Below are positions 7,762 through 16,104 of a DNA stretch of 35,997 bases, in pieces. The notes below the pieces were generated by a model, which was given only the letters and a program-made list of their open reading frames with translations, was not told where the DNA came from and ran no database searches. The stretch spans positions 1-35,997 of the forward strand of contig JAWBNW010000002.1 in the NCBI GenBank assembly GCA_039000685.1. Direction: 5' to 3'. The stretch is from JAVZGQ01 sp039000685. Lineage in GTDB: Archaea; Aenigmatarchaeota; Aenigmatarchaeia; CG10238-14; SCSR01. Positions within the stretch are counted from its first letter, which is position 1, and every line of letters starts with the position of its first letter. The position numbers and the translations under genes are program-made.

Positions 7762-8535
7762 ATGCTTGAACAAGTGAAAATTTTTTTATATTCCTTATTT
7801 TCACCTCAACCACACTACACTTTCTTGAACACTTTTGTTTATGCGATTGGTTTTGTTTTTGCATCTTACTTTTTTTTCCTATTTCTAAAAAGAATGAAAA
7901 TCAAAATAGATAGAAATTTGTCAATATCCTTAATTCCTTTTGTGCTTCTTGGTAGTTGTTTAAGAGTGTTTGTTGATGCCAAAATCCTTGAAAGTATCTT
8001 TCTTAGAACTCCTTTAATTTACCTTACTATCGGTTTCCTGTTTGTTTCTGTTTTGTTGTTTTCAATTTTCTTGCAGAAAAAGTACAGAATACCCTACTTT
8101 AAGCTAACTTATCGCATAGGAATTTTGCTATCTGCACCAATGATAGCAATTATATTAATTAAAATTGTCAATCCTTTATCATCTTTTCTTGTGTTGATTT
8201 TTCTTTCACCTTGGTTGATCTTACTGAAAATTTTAAAATGGAAAGGAGAAAATAAAGCTGTTTTTCTTACCCAAATTTTTGATGCCACTGTCAGCTTTGT
8301 TGGTATGAATTTTTTTGGCTATGAGGAAATGCATGTCTTACCAAAAATTTTCATTGAATCCTTCGGTCCAATTTCTTTCGTATTTTTGAAAGCTTTAGTT
8401 GTCTTTTCTATTCTAACTCTAATTGAAAAATTGAAAGGAGAGAAAGAAATCAAAAATTTCATCAAGCTAATGATAGGAATTCTCGGGGCTTCAACAGGAA
8501 TTAGAGATCTTTTCAGAATTCTCCTTCTGGTTTAA
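7762..8535 (+). CDS. DUF63 family membrane protein
   Basis: The 257-residue protein is a multi-span membrane protein with features of the archaeal DUF63 family: GSCLRVFVDA after the second span, a PLIYLTIGFL segment, IFDATVSFVGMNFFGYEEMHVLP with the characteristic D...EMHV residues, and a C-terminal GASTGIRDLFR. The function of DUF63 proteins is not established. It follows tRNA-Val on the same strand and its last four bases overlap the convergent surface-protein gene. Confidence 0.8.
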   Translation: MLEQVKIFLYSLFSPQPHYTFLNTFVYAIGFVFASYFFFLFLKRMKIKIDRNLSISLIPFVLLGSCLRVFVDAKILESIFLRTPLIYLTIGFLFVSVLLFSIFLQKKYRIPYFKLTYRIGILLSAPMIAIILIKIVNPLSSFLVLIFLSPWLILLKILKWKGENKAVFLTQIFDATVSFVGMNFFGYEEMHVLPKIFIESFGPISFVFLKALVVFSILTLIEKLKGEKEIKNFIKLMIGILGASTGIRDLFRILLLV

Positions 8536-9632
8536 TATTGAGAGATTGTCAAAACAACATCTTCAAGCGAGTAAGATCCTCCTTTTTCACAAGAAAATGA
8601 AATTGTGTTTGTGCCAACCTTAAGCCCAACTTCCTCACCAAACTTTTCAACTAGGTAATATGGTGGAACGTCCTCATAAATTATCTTATCATTTATTTTG
8701 ATTATCAAGTCTGCTAGTTTTGGTGGTAATCCCATTTCATACTTTCTTGCAAAAAGTGAAATTTTACCTTCCTTAAAATTCTTGACTTCAAATTCTTCAA
8801 GAGAAAAATTAAACTCTCTGAAAATTGTTCCGTTGTACTCAACCACAAACCTAACTGAAGCTATTTTGTAAAGAGAGCTTGACCAGAAAACAAAACCGGG
8901 TGAACTTGCTTTCAAAACTATTGAATTAGACCTCTTAATCAATTCTCTTGGAATTTCTACTATCACTTCGCCAACCACAGCTCTTTTGTCAAAAGTTTTA
9001 TTATCGTTAAATTCGATTATCAAATTGCCTAAAGAGTTTGTTTGATCCACTATTATTTGCAAATAGCCTCTTGAAATTAATGGCAACTTTTCTTCAGGAA
9101 TTACTGCAGCAAAACTTGGTGAAAATTCAGAGAAGTAACTTTTTTCCACCTTGAAATTTTCCCTATCAGCAACAGTTTCCTCTCCAATAATGTAGCCAAC
9201 TGTAAAATCTCCGAATGAAATTGGAATTACTTTTTCTTCAGTTCTCGTGGAAACATTAACTGAAATGGGAATTATTTTCTGGAAACCTAGCGTCTCGACA
9301 TAAATTTCTCCCCAGTGCACACCATAAGATGCTGAGAATGGAATATTCACAAAAACTCTAACTTTATCTTCTTTTTCCACATTGAGTTTATCTCTTTCAA
9401 AACTTATCCAGCTCGCAATTTCCCCCGAGCTTCTCAAAGTCACATTATAGGCTGTGCCGTTCATAAAAATGTAAAAAGAGGAAGAGGAGCCCTTGGCTAT
9501 TGTCAAGTGTTTTGATTCTGGTAGAACTGTTATTTGAGTTGACGCTTGAGAGCTCCAGACAACAACTAAAATTCCTACAAGGATTAAACCTGCTAGAAGA
9601 ACTAATGCAAACTCATCTATCTGTCCTTTCAT
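8532..9632 (-). CDS. membrane-anchored surface protein with pilin-like N terminus
   Basis: The protein starts MKGQIDEFALVLLAGLILVG, a short polar leader followed by one hydrophobic helix, as in archaeal type IV pilin-like or class III signal proteins, and the remaining ~330 residues are beta-rich and without recognisable catalytic motifs (repeated V/I strands, VHWGEIYVET, FSFSCEKGG). It is likely extracytoplasmic. ATG 9632 is preferred over an upstream TTG. It lies downstream of S17e and EndA, which it does not resemble in function. Its N terminus resembles those of the surface cluster at 28453-35997. Confidence 0.6.
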   Translation of the reverse strand: MKGQIDEFALVLLAGLILVGILVVVWSSQASTQITVLPESKHLTIAKGSSSSFYIFMNGTAYNVTLRSSGEIASWISFERDKLNVEKEDKVRVFVNIPFSASYGVHWGEIYVETLGFQKIIPISVNVSTRTEEKVIPISFGDFTVGYIIGEETVADRENFKVEKSYFSEFSPSFAAVIPEEKLPLISRGYLQIIVDQTNSLGNLIIEFNDNKTFDKRAVVGEVIVEIPRELIKRSNSIVLKASSPGFVFWSSSLYKIASVRFVVEYNGTIFREFNFSLEEFEVKNFKEGKISLFARKYEMGLPPKLADLIIKINDKIIYEDVPPYYLVEKFGEEVGLKVGTNTISFSCEKGGSYSLEDVVLTISQY

Positions 9633-9673
9633 CAAAAGTCCCTAATTTAAATTATGTTTAAAAAAGAATAAGT

Positions 9674-9865
9674 TTATTTCAATTGTTTCTTTTTTAAAGA
9701 AGTTATGTAACCTGCCACAATATTCCTTATTCTCTTTGAATTTATGTCAAGGAGTTGGGAAACAATTTTTTTGTTAGCCTCAAAATCTGTGGAGAACTTG
9801 TCGGTATTTTCCTCGAGCAAATCTTTTGCTATTTTCTTGATAAAAGAAGTTTTTATCCTTCCCAT
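9674..9865 (-). CDS. rps17e: ribosomal protein S17e
   Basis: The 63-residue protein begins MGRIKTSFIKKIAKDLLEEN and contains FSTDFEANKKIV, INSKRIRNIVAGYITSL, diagnostic of archaeal/eukaryotic small-subunit protein eS17. Its length is normal for archaea. It follows EndA by 11 bases, so they probably share a transcript. Confidence 0.96.
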   Translation of the reverse strand: MGRIKTSFIKKIAKDLLEENTDKFSTDFEANKKIVSQLLDINSKRIRNIVAGYITSLKKKQLK

Positions 9866-9876
9866 TAAATCACTGA

Positions 9877-10443
9877 TTATGGTGTCAGTCGCTTGATCTC
9901 ATAATAAGTGCAATCGTTCTCCCTATCAACAACTGCCCAGACGAAAGTTGCCCTTATGTTGTGAGCAAGCCTTACAGCTCTAGACATTTCGGGTAGAGAA
10001 AAAGCTGATTCTTCTGGAACTGCATGAACCACAAACTTTGTGTGCTCATGAGGGGCTTTCGGGCCTCTCACAAGCTTTACCCCTCTCTCATAAACCCTGA
10101 AATGGGCACCAAACTTAAAACCGGTTTTCACGAGATAGCCTCTTTCCCTCAAATCACGATAAACCACAAACTGTGGGTGGAATTGATTGATGTTTTTTGT
10201 GGCTATCTCTAATAGCTCTTTCAGGTCTATATTCCTCTTTTTACTATCTTCTTTTACGAAAATTTTGATTTTTCCTTTTTCTAAAAGGTAGGCTGCTTCC
10301 ACCAACTCTAACTCAAGCCTTTGAGGATTTTCCTCTGGAACAGGCTTGCCAAAACCAGAATCATCATAAAGTCTAACAGAATCTCTATCCCAAATTATCA
10401 CTCTGTCCTCTATCAACTCTCCTTCCCAAATCTTCTCCATCAT
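9877..10443 (-). CDS. endA: tRNA-intron splicing endonuclease (EndA), catalytic Lys apparently missing
   Basis: The 188-residue protein has the size and order of homotetrameric-type archaeal EndA: N-terminal domain, then YLVKTGFKFGAHFRVYERG (catalytic Tyr), HEHTKFVVHAVPE (catalytic His) and SRAVRLAHNIRATFVWAVVD. Recalled alignment with the Methanocaldococcus jannaschii enzyme (…VRVAHSVRKKLLIAIVD) puts Ala-Thr where the KK with the catalytic Lys should be. A short Lys-containing insertion (LVRGPKAP) lies between Tyr and His. The enzyme cuts BHB motifs in pre-tRNA, and this window has many of these, including non-canonical ones and ones in mRNA. It may be one subunit of a heteromeric enzyme. 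Two consecutive ATGs (10443, 10440) are possible starts. Confidence 0.88.
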   Translation of the reverse strand: MMEKIWEGELIEDRVIIWDRDSVRLYDDSGFGKPVPEENPQRLELELVEAAYLLEKGKIKIFVKEDSKKRNIDLKELLEIATKNINQFHPQFVVYRDLRERGYLVKTGFKFGAHFRVYERGVKLVRGPKAPHEHTKFVVHAVPEESAFSLPEMSRAVRLAHNIRATFVWAVVDRENDCTYYEIKRLTP

Positions 10444-10485
10444 ACAACTATTTTGTTTTGTTAGTTTTTAAAAACTTTTCTGAGA

Positions 10486-10998
10486 TCAAACCCAAACCTT
10501 TTTTTGACAGCTTTGACAAAGTTCTTTCTTTTTCCTGTCCACATCACCAACTGTATTTGAAAAACTCATCACACAAATTGAAATTGGGCAGTGGTCTAAG
10601 CCAAGCATATGACCGACTTCATGAACTGCTTCTTTTACAGCTCTCTCGACTAAAAGACTTTCATTTGGTTTTTGTTTGTAAAAAGTTTGGTCGAGCCTGT
10701 GAATTGAAATGATTCCGTAATTCCCAGGACAGTAAGCTTGGCCAAAAACAAAATTCAAAGATTCGGCGTAAAGGTCTTTATCTGTAATTCCTAATGTCTT
10801 ACCTTGAAATTTTTCTGAAAGGAATTTGAGTACGAGAGGCGCTGGATATTGTTGCCGAATTGAATTGCAAATTTCTCTTGGAATTTCTATTGGTTTAGTT
10901 GTTTCTGTAGTTAGGCTAAAAGTCTCTCTTAGCTCAGAAGCTATTGCTGTTAACACTTCTTCAGGAATTTTACCAAGCTGAACAACTGTAATCTTCAT
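10486..10998 (-). CDS. amzA: archaemetzincin zinc metalloprotease
   Basis: The diagnostic motif HEVGHMLGLDHCPISICVM is present (HExxHxxGxxHCxxxxCxM, with the third zinc ligand His), followed by CQSCQ, giving the structural zinc site of archaemetzincins. The product is ~170 residues, normal for archaea. The frame is open further upstream into tRNA-Phe, but ATG 10998 gives the expected MKITVVQLGKIP start. It is probably an aminopeptidase-like cytosolic protease; physiological substrates are unknown. Confidence 0.93.
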   Translation of the reverse strand: MKITVVQLGKIPEEVLTAIASELRETFSLTTETTKPIEIPREICNSIRQQYPAPLVLKFLSEKFQGKTLGITDKDLYAESLNFVFGQAYCPGNYGIISIHRLDQTFYKQKPNESLLVERAVKEAVHEVGHMLGLDHCPISICVMSFSNTVGDVDRKKKELCQSCQKKVWV

Positions 10999-11076
10999 AA
11001 AGAATAATTTGAATTCAAAATTAAAAAGATGGGACGGGTGGGATTTGAACCCACAACACATCGCTCTTCAGGCGAT

Positions 11077-11091
11077 CTAGAGCCAAATGGT
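11077..11091 (-). other. tRNA-Phe intron 2 (15 nt, after position 26)
   Basis: The central helix is AGAG in the D stem with CTCT in the intron; the bulges are CAA and AGA, with cuts after their second base. The 15-nt intron is among the shortest possible and has only a CC/GG-type inner stem. Confidence 0.85.
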
Positions 11092-11109
11092 TGCTCTCCC
11101 GGGTTGAGC

Positions 11110-11128
11110 CTACGGTAGCAATTGCTAT
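11110..11128 (-). other. tRNA-Phe intron 1 (19 nt, after position 9)
   Basis: The central 4-bp helix is ACGG (positions 4-7 of the acceptor) with CCGT in the intron; three-base bulges TAA and AGG contain the cuts. The rest of the intron is the palindrome TAGCAATTGCTA. Cleavage restores T8 A9 followed by the D stem. Confidence 0.88.
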
Positions 11129-11197
11129 TACCGTCCCTCCCGGGTTTGAATTTTTTAATTAATTGATATTTTAAATTTATATTTTATTGACTTTTTA

Positions 11198-11884
11198 TTA
11201 ATCTATTCCCAACCTATATTTTATTCCTTCTTTTATCACAAAAATCAAAACACCAAAAACCATTCTTATTCCCCTCAAAAAACCAGACCTTTTTCTGTAA
11301 GTTATTGCTACAGGGACTTGTGCTATTTTCAAATTATTTTTTACTGCTGAAATCAACATTTGGTCTTCAAGGATGTAGCCACCATGAATATCATCTTTTA
11401 TTTCTTCCATGGCTTTTCTTGAAAATGCAACAAATCCACAATTTGTGTCTTCCATTCTTTGCTTAAACAAAAGATTGAAACTTGTCCTCCAGACGAAATT
11501 TCCAAATTTATGTCTCAAAGGTACTTTCGACCAATCTCTTTTTCCCATCACAAAATCTGCTTTTTCTTCTTTCAAAGGTTTTATAAATTTTGGCGCATCT
11601 TTTATTTGATATTGTCTATCTGTATCTACAACTATGATAAAATCAACATTTTTTCCTTTCAAATAATTGAATCCTGTCTTAATAGCTTCACCTTTGCCTT
11701 TATTTTTTTCATGTCTCAACACAACAACCCCAGACTTTTTTGCCAATTCGAAAGTCTTGTCTTTAGAACCATCATCAATCACGATTATCAGAGAATTTGG
11801 CAAGAATTTCTTAGCTTCGTTTATCACAATTTTTATATTCTTCTCTTCATTGTAAGCTGGTAAAATTAAAGCTGCCTTATCCAT
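11198..11884 (-). CDS. family 2 glycosyltransferase (polyprenyl-phosphate sugar synthase-like)
   Basis: A GT-A fold is evident: LILPAYNEEKNI, VIDDGSKDKT, KNKGKGEAIKTGF, and the metal-binding DTD in FIIVVDTDRQYQ, then MEDTNCGFVAFSRKAMEEI. It resembles dolichyl-phosphate mannose/glucose synthases, which charge lipid carriers for glycan assembly; that agrees with the polyprenyl diphosphate synthase elsewhere in the window. No transmembrane C terminus is obvious apart from one weak hydrophobic stretch near residue 215. ATG 11884 is preferred over an upstream TTG (11899). It lies downstream of top6A in the same orientation. Confidence 0.85.
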   Translation of the reverse strand: MDKAALILPAYNEEKNIKIVINEAKKFLPNSLIIVIDDGSKDKTFELAKKSGVVVLRHEKNKGKGEAIKTGFNYLKGKNVDFIIVVDTDRQYQIKDAPKFIKPLKEEKADFVMGKRDWSKVPLRHKFGNFVWRTSFNLLFKQRMEDTNCGFVAFSRKAMEEIKDDIHGGYILEDQMLISAVKNNLKIAQVPVAITYRKRSGFLRGIRMVFGVLIFVIKEGIKYRLGID

Positions 11885-11931
11885 TCGGCTCTTATTCAAT
11901 TTAAGACTTTATCTTTAAAAAACTGAAGTTG

Positions 11932-13017
11932 TCAATCCAAGAAATCTTTATTCTTTATTTTTTCTGGAAGATATTTATCAGAAATGAATGTTATGCCTTT
12001 GGAAGAAAGTGCTGCCAATTCTGCTTTTGCCTTCATATCTTTCATCATCTTGAACTGTCTCTGCCATTCTTTGCTATTCTTAAACCACTCGTAATTTTTT
12101 ATCTGTTCTAGCCTCTTGAAATCAACTTCCTTAAACTTTATCAAATGTTTTTTCAAATCATAATTTTCTATGTCATCAGCTGTCAATCCTAAGAATTTCG
12201 CTTCTGGAATTGCAAGCCTCTCTGAGATATGGGCTAGAGAAATTGAACCAAACTTAAGAACAGAATAGATATAAAATCCCCATGGGTCGAAATCAGTCAA
12301 AACATAAATTGGTAAATTATGTTCTAAGTGAAGCCTTTGCAAAAGCCTTCTCACCCCCCTTGTTGCTTGACCTTGAGAGCTAACAATGACACATTTCAAC
12401 TTTTCCCAAACCTTATCTTCGTGTAATCTCTCCCACTCAGCGGCTTTCTCCATATAGATCACAAAATTTGCATTCACTTTTTTGAAAACTATATCTTCTA
12501 CATTTGATGGAATGCTCCACCCCCCAGAACCAAGCTTGCTCCAATCAACCAAATCTCCCTTATCTTCAATCACAACTTTGCCTGCAACAGAGCCCATTTT
12601 GTTTGCATTTATGTGGAGCTGCTCTCTCGAAGCATTGGCTATGAGCTCAAGATCTTCTATAGCTTCATTAGATTCTGTTTGTTCATCAACAAGGTTTATG
12701 TTTGAATTTGGCAAAGTCCTTTTCATTCTGTAGAAAGCTTCTCTTAAGCTCAAGTGCTTGTTGATTTCAATCAATTCTTTTGAAAGAGCCGCAGCTTCTA
12801 TGGTTTGAACGAATTTCCTTACATGTGCTATGTTGAAGAAATATCTTTTTGCAACAGCATTTCCCAAAACAAGCATTTTTGTCTTTTCATCAAATTTAAC
12901 ATTGCTCAAAGCTCTTATAGGTACATCTAAGCTCGGATTTCTTTCAGCCTTTACATCTTCTAATATTTTTTTCCCTATTTCTTCAAGATTCTTCTTTACT
13001 TCCTTCTTCTTTTCCAA
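11932..13017 (-). CDS. top6A: DNA topoisomerase VI subunit A (Spo11-like)
   Basis: The 361-residue product has the winged-helix 5Y-CAP region with LREAFYRMKRTL, where Tyr would be the DNA-linking residue, and a Toprim domain with VYVLTDFDPWGFYIYSVLKFG (DxD metal ligands). It forms an A2B2 heterotetramer with Top6B that relaxes and decatenates DNA by a double-strand break. Start is TTG 13017, which has AGGTGG five bases before it and overlaps the end of top6B by 35 bases, consistent with translational coupling. Confidence 0.96.
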   Translation of the reverse strand: MEKKKEVKKNLEEIGKKILEDVKAERNPSLDVPIRALSNVKFDEKTKMLVLGNAVAKRYFFNIAHVRKFVQTIEAAALSKELIEINKHLSLREAFYRMKRTLPNSNINLVDEQTESNEAIEDLELIANASREQLHINANKMGSVAGKVVIEDKGDLVDWSKLGSGGWSIPSNVEDIVFKKVNANFVIYMEKAAEWERLHEDKVWEKLKCVIVSSQGQATRGVRRLLQRLHLEHNLPIYVLTDFDPWGFYIYSVLKFGSISLAHISERLAIPEAKFLGLTADDIENYDLKKHLIKFKEVDFKRLEQIKNYEWFKNSKEWQRQFKMMKDMKAKAELAALSSKGITFISDKYLPEKIKNKDFLD

Positions 13018-14554
13018 TTAAACCACCTTTCTTAATTATCTTTTCCAGGCCTTCAATTATCTTTTGTTTTTCTTCATTTGTTAACTTTTCTAGAGATTCG
13101 GCAAGTTCTGGAATATATTTTTCAAAAAGCTCTTTTCTCAATTGGGATTCTCTCGCCTTTCTTATCTGTCTAACATAGCTAGCAAGCTTCCTTCCTGCAT
13201 CTTGCAAAGCAAGTTTTATCTCGCGCACGATTTCAGGATAGTTTGCTATTGCCTGTTTCCCTTCAGAAGTGAAAGGCACCCAAACAGAGGCAAAATGGAT
13301 GAAAATTACTAAAGGTCCGACAGGCAACTGGCCTTGAGATTGTGATAAACCATAGCGACGAAAATCTGTCTCCACTGCAGCTTCTGTTAGGGCACAATCT
13401 GCTTGATGGTAAAGCAAGGGAACTTTGTTTGCAAATCTCAAGAGCTGAGCTGTTTGATCTTGAGGAAGATTTCCACCATATGCTAACCCACATTCAACTT
13501 GGAATGGGTTTCCTCGATAAACACTTGGAGATCTTGTGACTGCAACCACATATTCAGCACCAGTCTCTTTCTTCAAACCTTCCATTATCAATTTCTCACC
13601 AAGAGGAGAAAGACAGTCTGTGGGTGGAGCAACAAGCTTAACAAGTTGCATAGCTTTGTGAAGCCTTTCTGATTCTTCATGTGTTAACTGATTTGGTTTT
13701 TTATTAATCTCGAGTTTTGCCAGCCTACAAATTTGTTCTGCTGATCTTCTTCCAACTCTAGAAAATTCGGAAGTCAAAAATTGCAAGAGAGTTTTTGTTT
13801 TTGTAGTAGAAAGCATTCTTCTAAGAAGACCGACTTCAACACCATATGGATGGGGTTTAATTTCTTTTGGTTGCCTTGGCATTTCTTTAACAACCCTTTC
13901 AAACTCTATCTTGCCGTTAGGTCCATCAAAAATGATTTTGGCGTATGGGTTTGCTATTGCTGTTTGTTTTAAATATTCTGGTATTGATTGGGCTCTTTCT
14001 ACATATTTTCCTTCAATTTCCATTTCTATTTTAACACCGTGCCATTTGCTTGGATTTTTTTGTGTGGTGTGAGAAACAATTATCGGTTCATTTTTAACAA
14101 CATCAATCATAAGCTCAAAAATATGAATGTCTTTACCCGTGCTTGTTGTAATTTTTGTCGGTTTTCCTGTCGTGAGTTGAGAATATAGAACTGCGCCGTG
14201 AATTCCTAGACCTTGAACACCTCGTGACTGCCTTAGCCTATGGAATTTTGAGCCATATAAAAATTTACCAAAGGCGTAAGGGACTTTTGATTCAACCACA
14301 CCCGGACCATTGTCTTCTATGATAACCTTAAATCTATCTGCATTTGTTGGTTTAACAACAACTTTTATGTCTGGCAAAATTCCTGCTTCACCACAGGCAT
14401 CCAAAGAATTATCGACACCTTCTTTAACCACAGTCAGCAAAGCTTTTGCTGGATTTTCGTAGCCAAGCAAGTGTCTATTCTTTTCAAAAAATTCGGCTAC
14501 CGAAACTTCTTTCATATCTTTTGCCATTTTTTCAGCTATAGTTTCTTCAACCAT
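12983..14554 (-). CDS. top6B: DNA topoisomerase VI subunit B (GHKL ATPase)
   Basis: The 523-residue product has the GHKL ATP-binding motifs EGVDNSLDACGEAG (N box), VIIEDNGPGV (G1), FLYGSKFHRLRQSRGVQGLGIHGAV (lid and G2), followed by the transducer domain and a charged C-terminal coil. It is of normal length. ATP binding dimerises it and opens/closes the A subunit DNA gate. It overlaps the KH-protein gene by 8 bases upstream and top6A by 35 bases downstream in one minus-strand operon. Confidence 0.97.
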   Translation of the reverse strand: MVEETIAEKMAKDMKEVSVAEFFEKNRHLLGYENPAKALLTVVKEGVDNSLDACGEAGILPDIKVVVKPTNADRFKVIIEDNGPGVVESKVPYAFGKFLYGSKFHRLRQSRGVQGLGIHGAVLYSQLTTGKPTKITTSTGKDIHIFELMIDVVKNEPIIVSHTTQKNPSKWHGVKIEMEIEGKYVERAQSIPEYLKQTAIANPYAKIIFDGPNGKIEFERVVKEMPRQPKEIKPHPYGVEVGLLRRMLSTTKTKTLLQFLTSEFSRVGRRSAEQICRLAKLEINKKPNQLTHEESERLHKAMQLVKLVAPPTDCLSPLGEKLIMEGLKKETGAEYVVAVTRSPSVYRGNPFQVECGLAYGGNLPQDQTAQLLRFANKVPLLYHQADCALTEAAVETDFRRYGLSQSQGQLPVGPLVIFIHFASVWVPFTSEGKQAIANYPEIVREIKLALQDAGRKLASYVRQIRKARESQLRKELFEKYIPELAESLEKLTNEEKQKIIEGLEKIIKKGGLIGKEEGSKEES

Positions 14555-15035
14555 ACCTACCCTCCATCAAATCTTTGAAAACAGTTGAGTGTTTTCTTCC
14601 TTGCAATAGACTTTCAACGGCTTGCTTTGCTTTTTGAACTTCATCCCACTTCCCTATTATTGAAATTGTTTTACCATAGATTGTAATTTTAACATTTGTG
14701 TGTTTTTCTATTAATCTTTTTGCTTTTCCTTCTGTTCCTATAACCCTGCCTTTCATTGTAACCATTCTATTTTTTGATTTTCCTGAAAATTCTTGTATGT
14801 TTATCGTCTCCAAACAATATTGTTCATCCAACAAATTTAACGCAATAGCAAAATCAAAACCCCTTCCTAAAGCTTTTATCACTTCCTTTACCCTCATGAG
14901 CAAAAGCGGGTCTTCTGCTTCAATTGAAATTTCCTCGTTTATTCTAATTTTGCAGCTAGCAAGCTTTTCTAATTTGTCTACATAGTTCCTAAAAAATTTC
15001 AATCTTTCTTCAGGAATTTTCACAAAATCTATCAT
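14547..15035 (-). CDS. KH-domain RNA-binding protein, Pno1/Dim2-like
   Basis: Two KH-like modules occupy the 162 residues: an N-terminal degenerate one (SIEAEDPLLLMRVKEVIKALGRGF) and a C-terminal one with GRVIGTEGKAKRLIEKHTNVKITIYG (GxxG loop GTEG). This matches the archaeal orthologue of Pno1/Dim2, which takes part in small-subunit rRNA maturation. It follows aIF1A by five bases and overlaps top6B by eight. Confidence 0.9.
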   Translation of the reverse strand: MIDFVKIPEERLKFFRNYVDKLEKLASCKIRINEEISIEAEDPLLLMRVKEVIKALGRGFDFAIALNLLDEQYCLETINIQEFSGKSKNRMVTMKGRVIGTEGKAKRLIEKHTNVKITIYGKTISIIGKWDEVQKAKQAVESLLQGRKHSTVFKDLMEGRYG

Positions 15036-15040
15036 TTGAA

Positions 15041-15364
15041 CTACTCTATCGAAATTGTTTTCACAAACCCTTTCCTTTTAAGCCAATTGGCTTGAGTTGG
15101 TGTGTACTTGAAAATTATGTCTCCCCTTTCGTTGCTTTGAACTTTCCATGGCTGAACGAGTACCAAATCACCGGCACCAACCCAAACTTTTTTCCTCAGC
15201 CTGCCGGGAATTCTGCAAATTCTTGTGTTGCCATCATCACAAATCACCTTAAGCTTGTCCCCACCAAGCATCATTTCTACTGCACCCAAGACTTCTCCTT
15301 CTCTTGGAATCCTAATTCTGGCTATTTCAAGTTCTTCTTGTGTCGGCTCGTATTTCTTTGGCAT
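15041..15364 (-). CDS. eif1A: translation initiation factor aIF1A
   Basis: The ~107-residue OB-fold protein reads REGEVLGAVEMMLGGDKLKV, ICDDGNTRICRIPGRLRKKVWV and GDLVLVQPW, classic archaeal/eukaryotic IF1A. It binds the A site of the small subunit during initiation. The start is ATG 15364 (MPKKYEPTQEEL), preceded by GTGATGAT; an upstream TTG at 15385, overlapping the NMD3 stop, is less likely. Confidence 0.96.
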   Translation of the reverse strand: MPKKYEPTQEELEIARIRIPREGEVLGAVEMMLGGDKLKVICDDGNTRICRIPGRLRKKVWVGAGDLVLVQPWKVQSNERGDIIFKYTPTQANWLKRKGFVKTISIE

Positions 15365-15381
15365 ATCATCACTATATATAT

Positions 15382-16056
15382 TCAATCTGGAATAGAAATT
15401 AGTATCGTGTCTCTATAAATTTTTTTACCTTTTATTCTCCCGGCAATTTTTCTTGTTATTTGGATTTTGGCCTTGTATTTGGCTTTGAGAATTCTGGCTA
15501 TTTGGTTTGCAGAATTTTTAGAGCCAATGGTTACATCAAAACCATTTTTAGTTTCATTAAAATTTGAGATAAAAGCTAAGCTGTCATATTGGTTGAGATA
15601 ATTGATTTGACTTTCAATTTCCTCCTTAATTTCTTCTAAAAGATTTTTTGGTGCTCTCACTTGAAGAATCGCTTGAAAATAACCAGAATCTTTCATAGAA
15701 CAAGCTTGGCAAGTTATTTTCTTTATTCTCAGATTTATTGTTTTTTCTTCTGTTTTTTCCAAATCATTTATCTTGATGTTTAATGTTAGATAAATTTTAT
15801 CATCGCTTATCCTGTAAGAGATGGATGCTAATTCTTCTTCTTTTAAAAAATCTTGAAGAAAAGATTCAATTAGATTTTCTATTGATGAAGAATAATTTTT
15901 AAAGAAAAATCTTCCACAAGATCTGCACTCTTTAATCTCCAAGCTTCTTGGTAGTTTGTCTGAAAAAGAAAATTTTGAAAGAAAACATTCTTCACAAAAT
16001 CCATCATATAGCTTTTCAGTTTTTTTTCCACATTTAGGGCAAAACTTTTCTCTCAT
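15382..16056 (-). CDS. NMD3 family protein
   Basis: The protein begins with paired zinc-binding motifs CPKCGKK and GFCEECFL, then ECRSCGRF and, centrally, ITCQACSMKDSGYFQAILQVR, as in archaeal NMD3 homologues. Eukaryotic NMD3 is the 60S export adaptor; the archaeal role is presumably in large-subunit assembly. At 224 residues it is the short archaeal form. It heads the aIF1A-KH-top6B-top6A gene string. Confidence 0.88.
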   Translation of the reverse strand: MREKFCPKCGKKTEKLYDGFCEECFLSKFSFSDKLPRSLEIKECRSCGRFFFKNYSSSIENLIESFLQDFLKEEELASISYRISDDKIYLTLNIKINDLEKTEEKTINLRIKKITCQACSMKDSGYFQAILQVRAPKNLLEEIKEEIESQINYLNQYDSLAFISNFNETKNGFDVTIGSKNSANQIARILKAKYKAKIQITRKIAGRIKGKKIYRDTILISIPD

Positions 16057-16104
16057 AAAAAGAAATTATTTTTAAATTAGTTAAGGTTGAAATAAAATTA
16101 GAAA

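Larger units (their letters stand above)
11030..11137 (-). tRNA. tRNA-Phe (GAA) with two non-canonical BHB introns
   Basis: Removing 11110-11128 (19 nt, after position 9) and 11077-11091 (15 nt, after position 26) leaves a perfect 74-nt tRNA: GGGACGG acceptor, TA, D arm GCTCAACCCGGGAGAGC, A26, anticodon arm ATCGC-CTGAAGA-GCGAT (anticodon GAA), GTGTT, T arm GTGGG-TTCAAAT-CCCAC and discriminator A. Both junctions give strict BHB folds: ACGG pairs with CCGT between bulges TA/A and AG/G, and AGAG pairs with CTCT between bulges CA/A and AG/A. There is no anticodon-loop (37/38) intron. Confidence 0.9.

Noticed and set aside
11138..11150. Sequence TTCAAACCCGGGA (minus strand) before tRNA-Phe, resembling a T-loop or repeat of the D arm
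   Set aside because: There is no stem partner or further tRNA similarity; it is probably chance.
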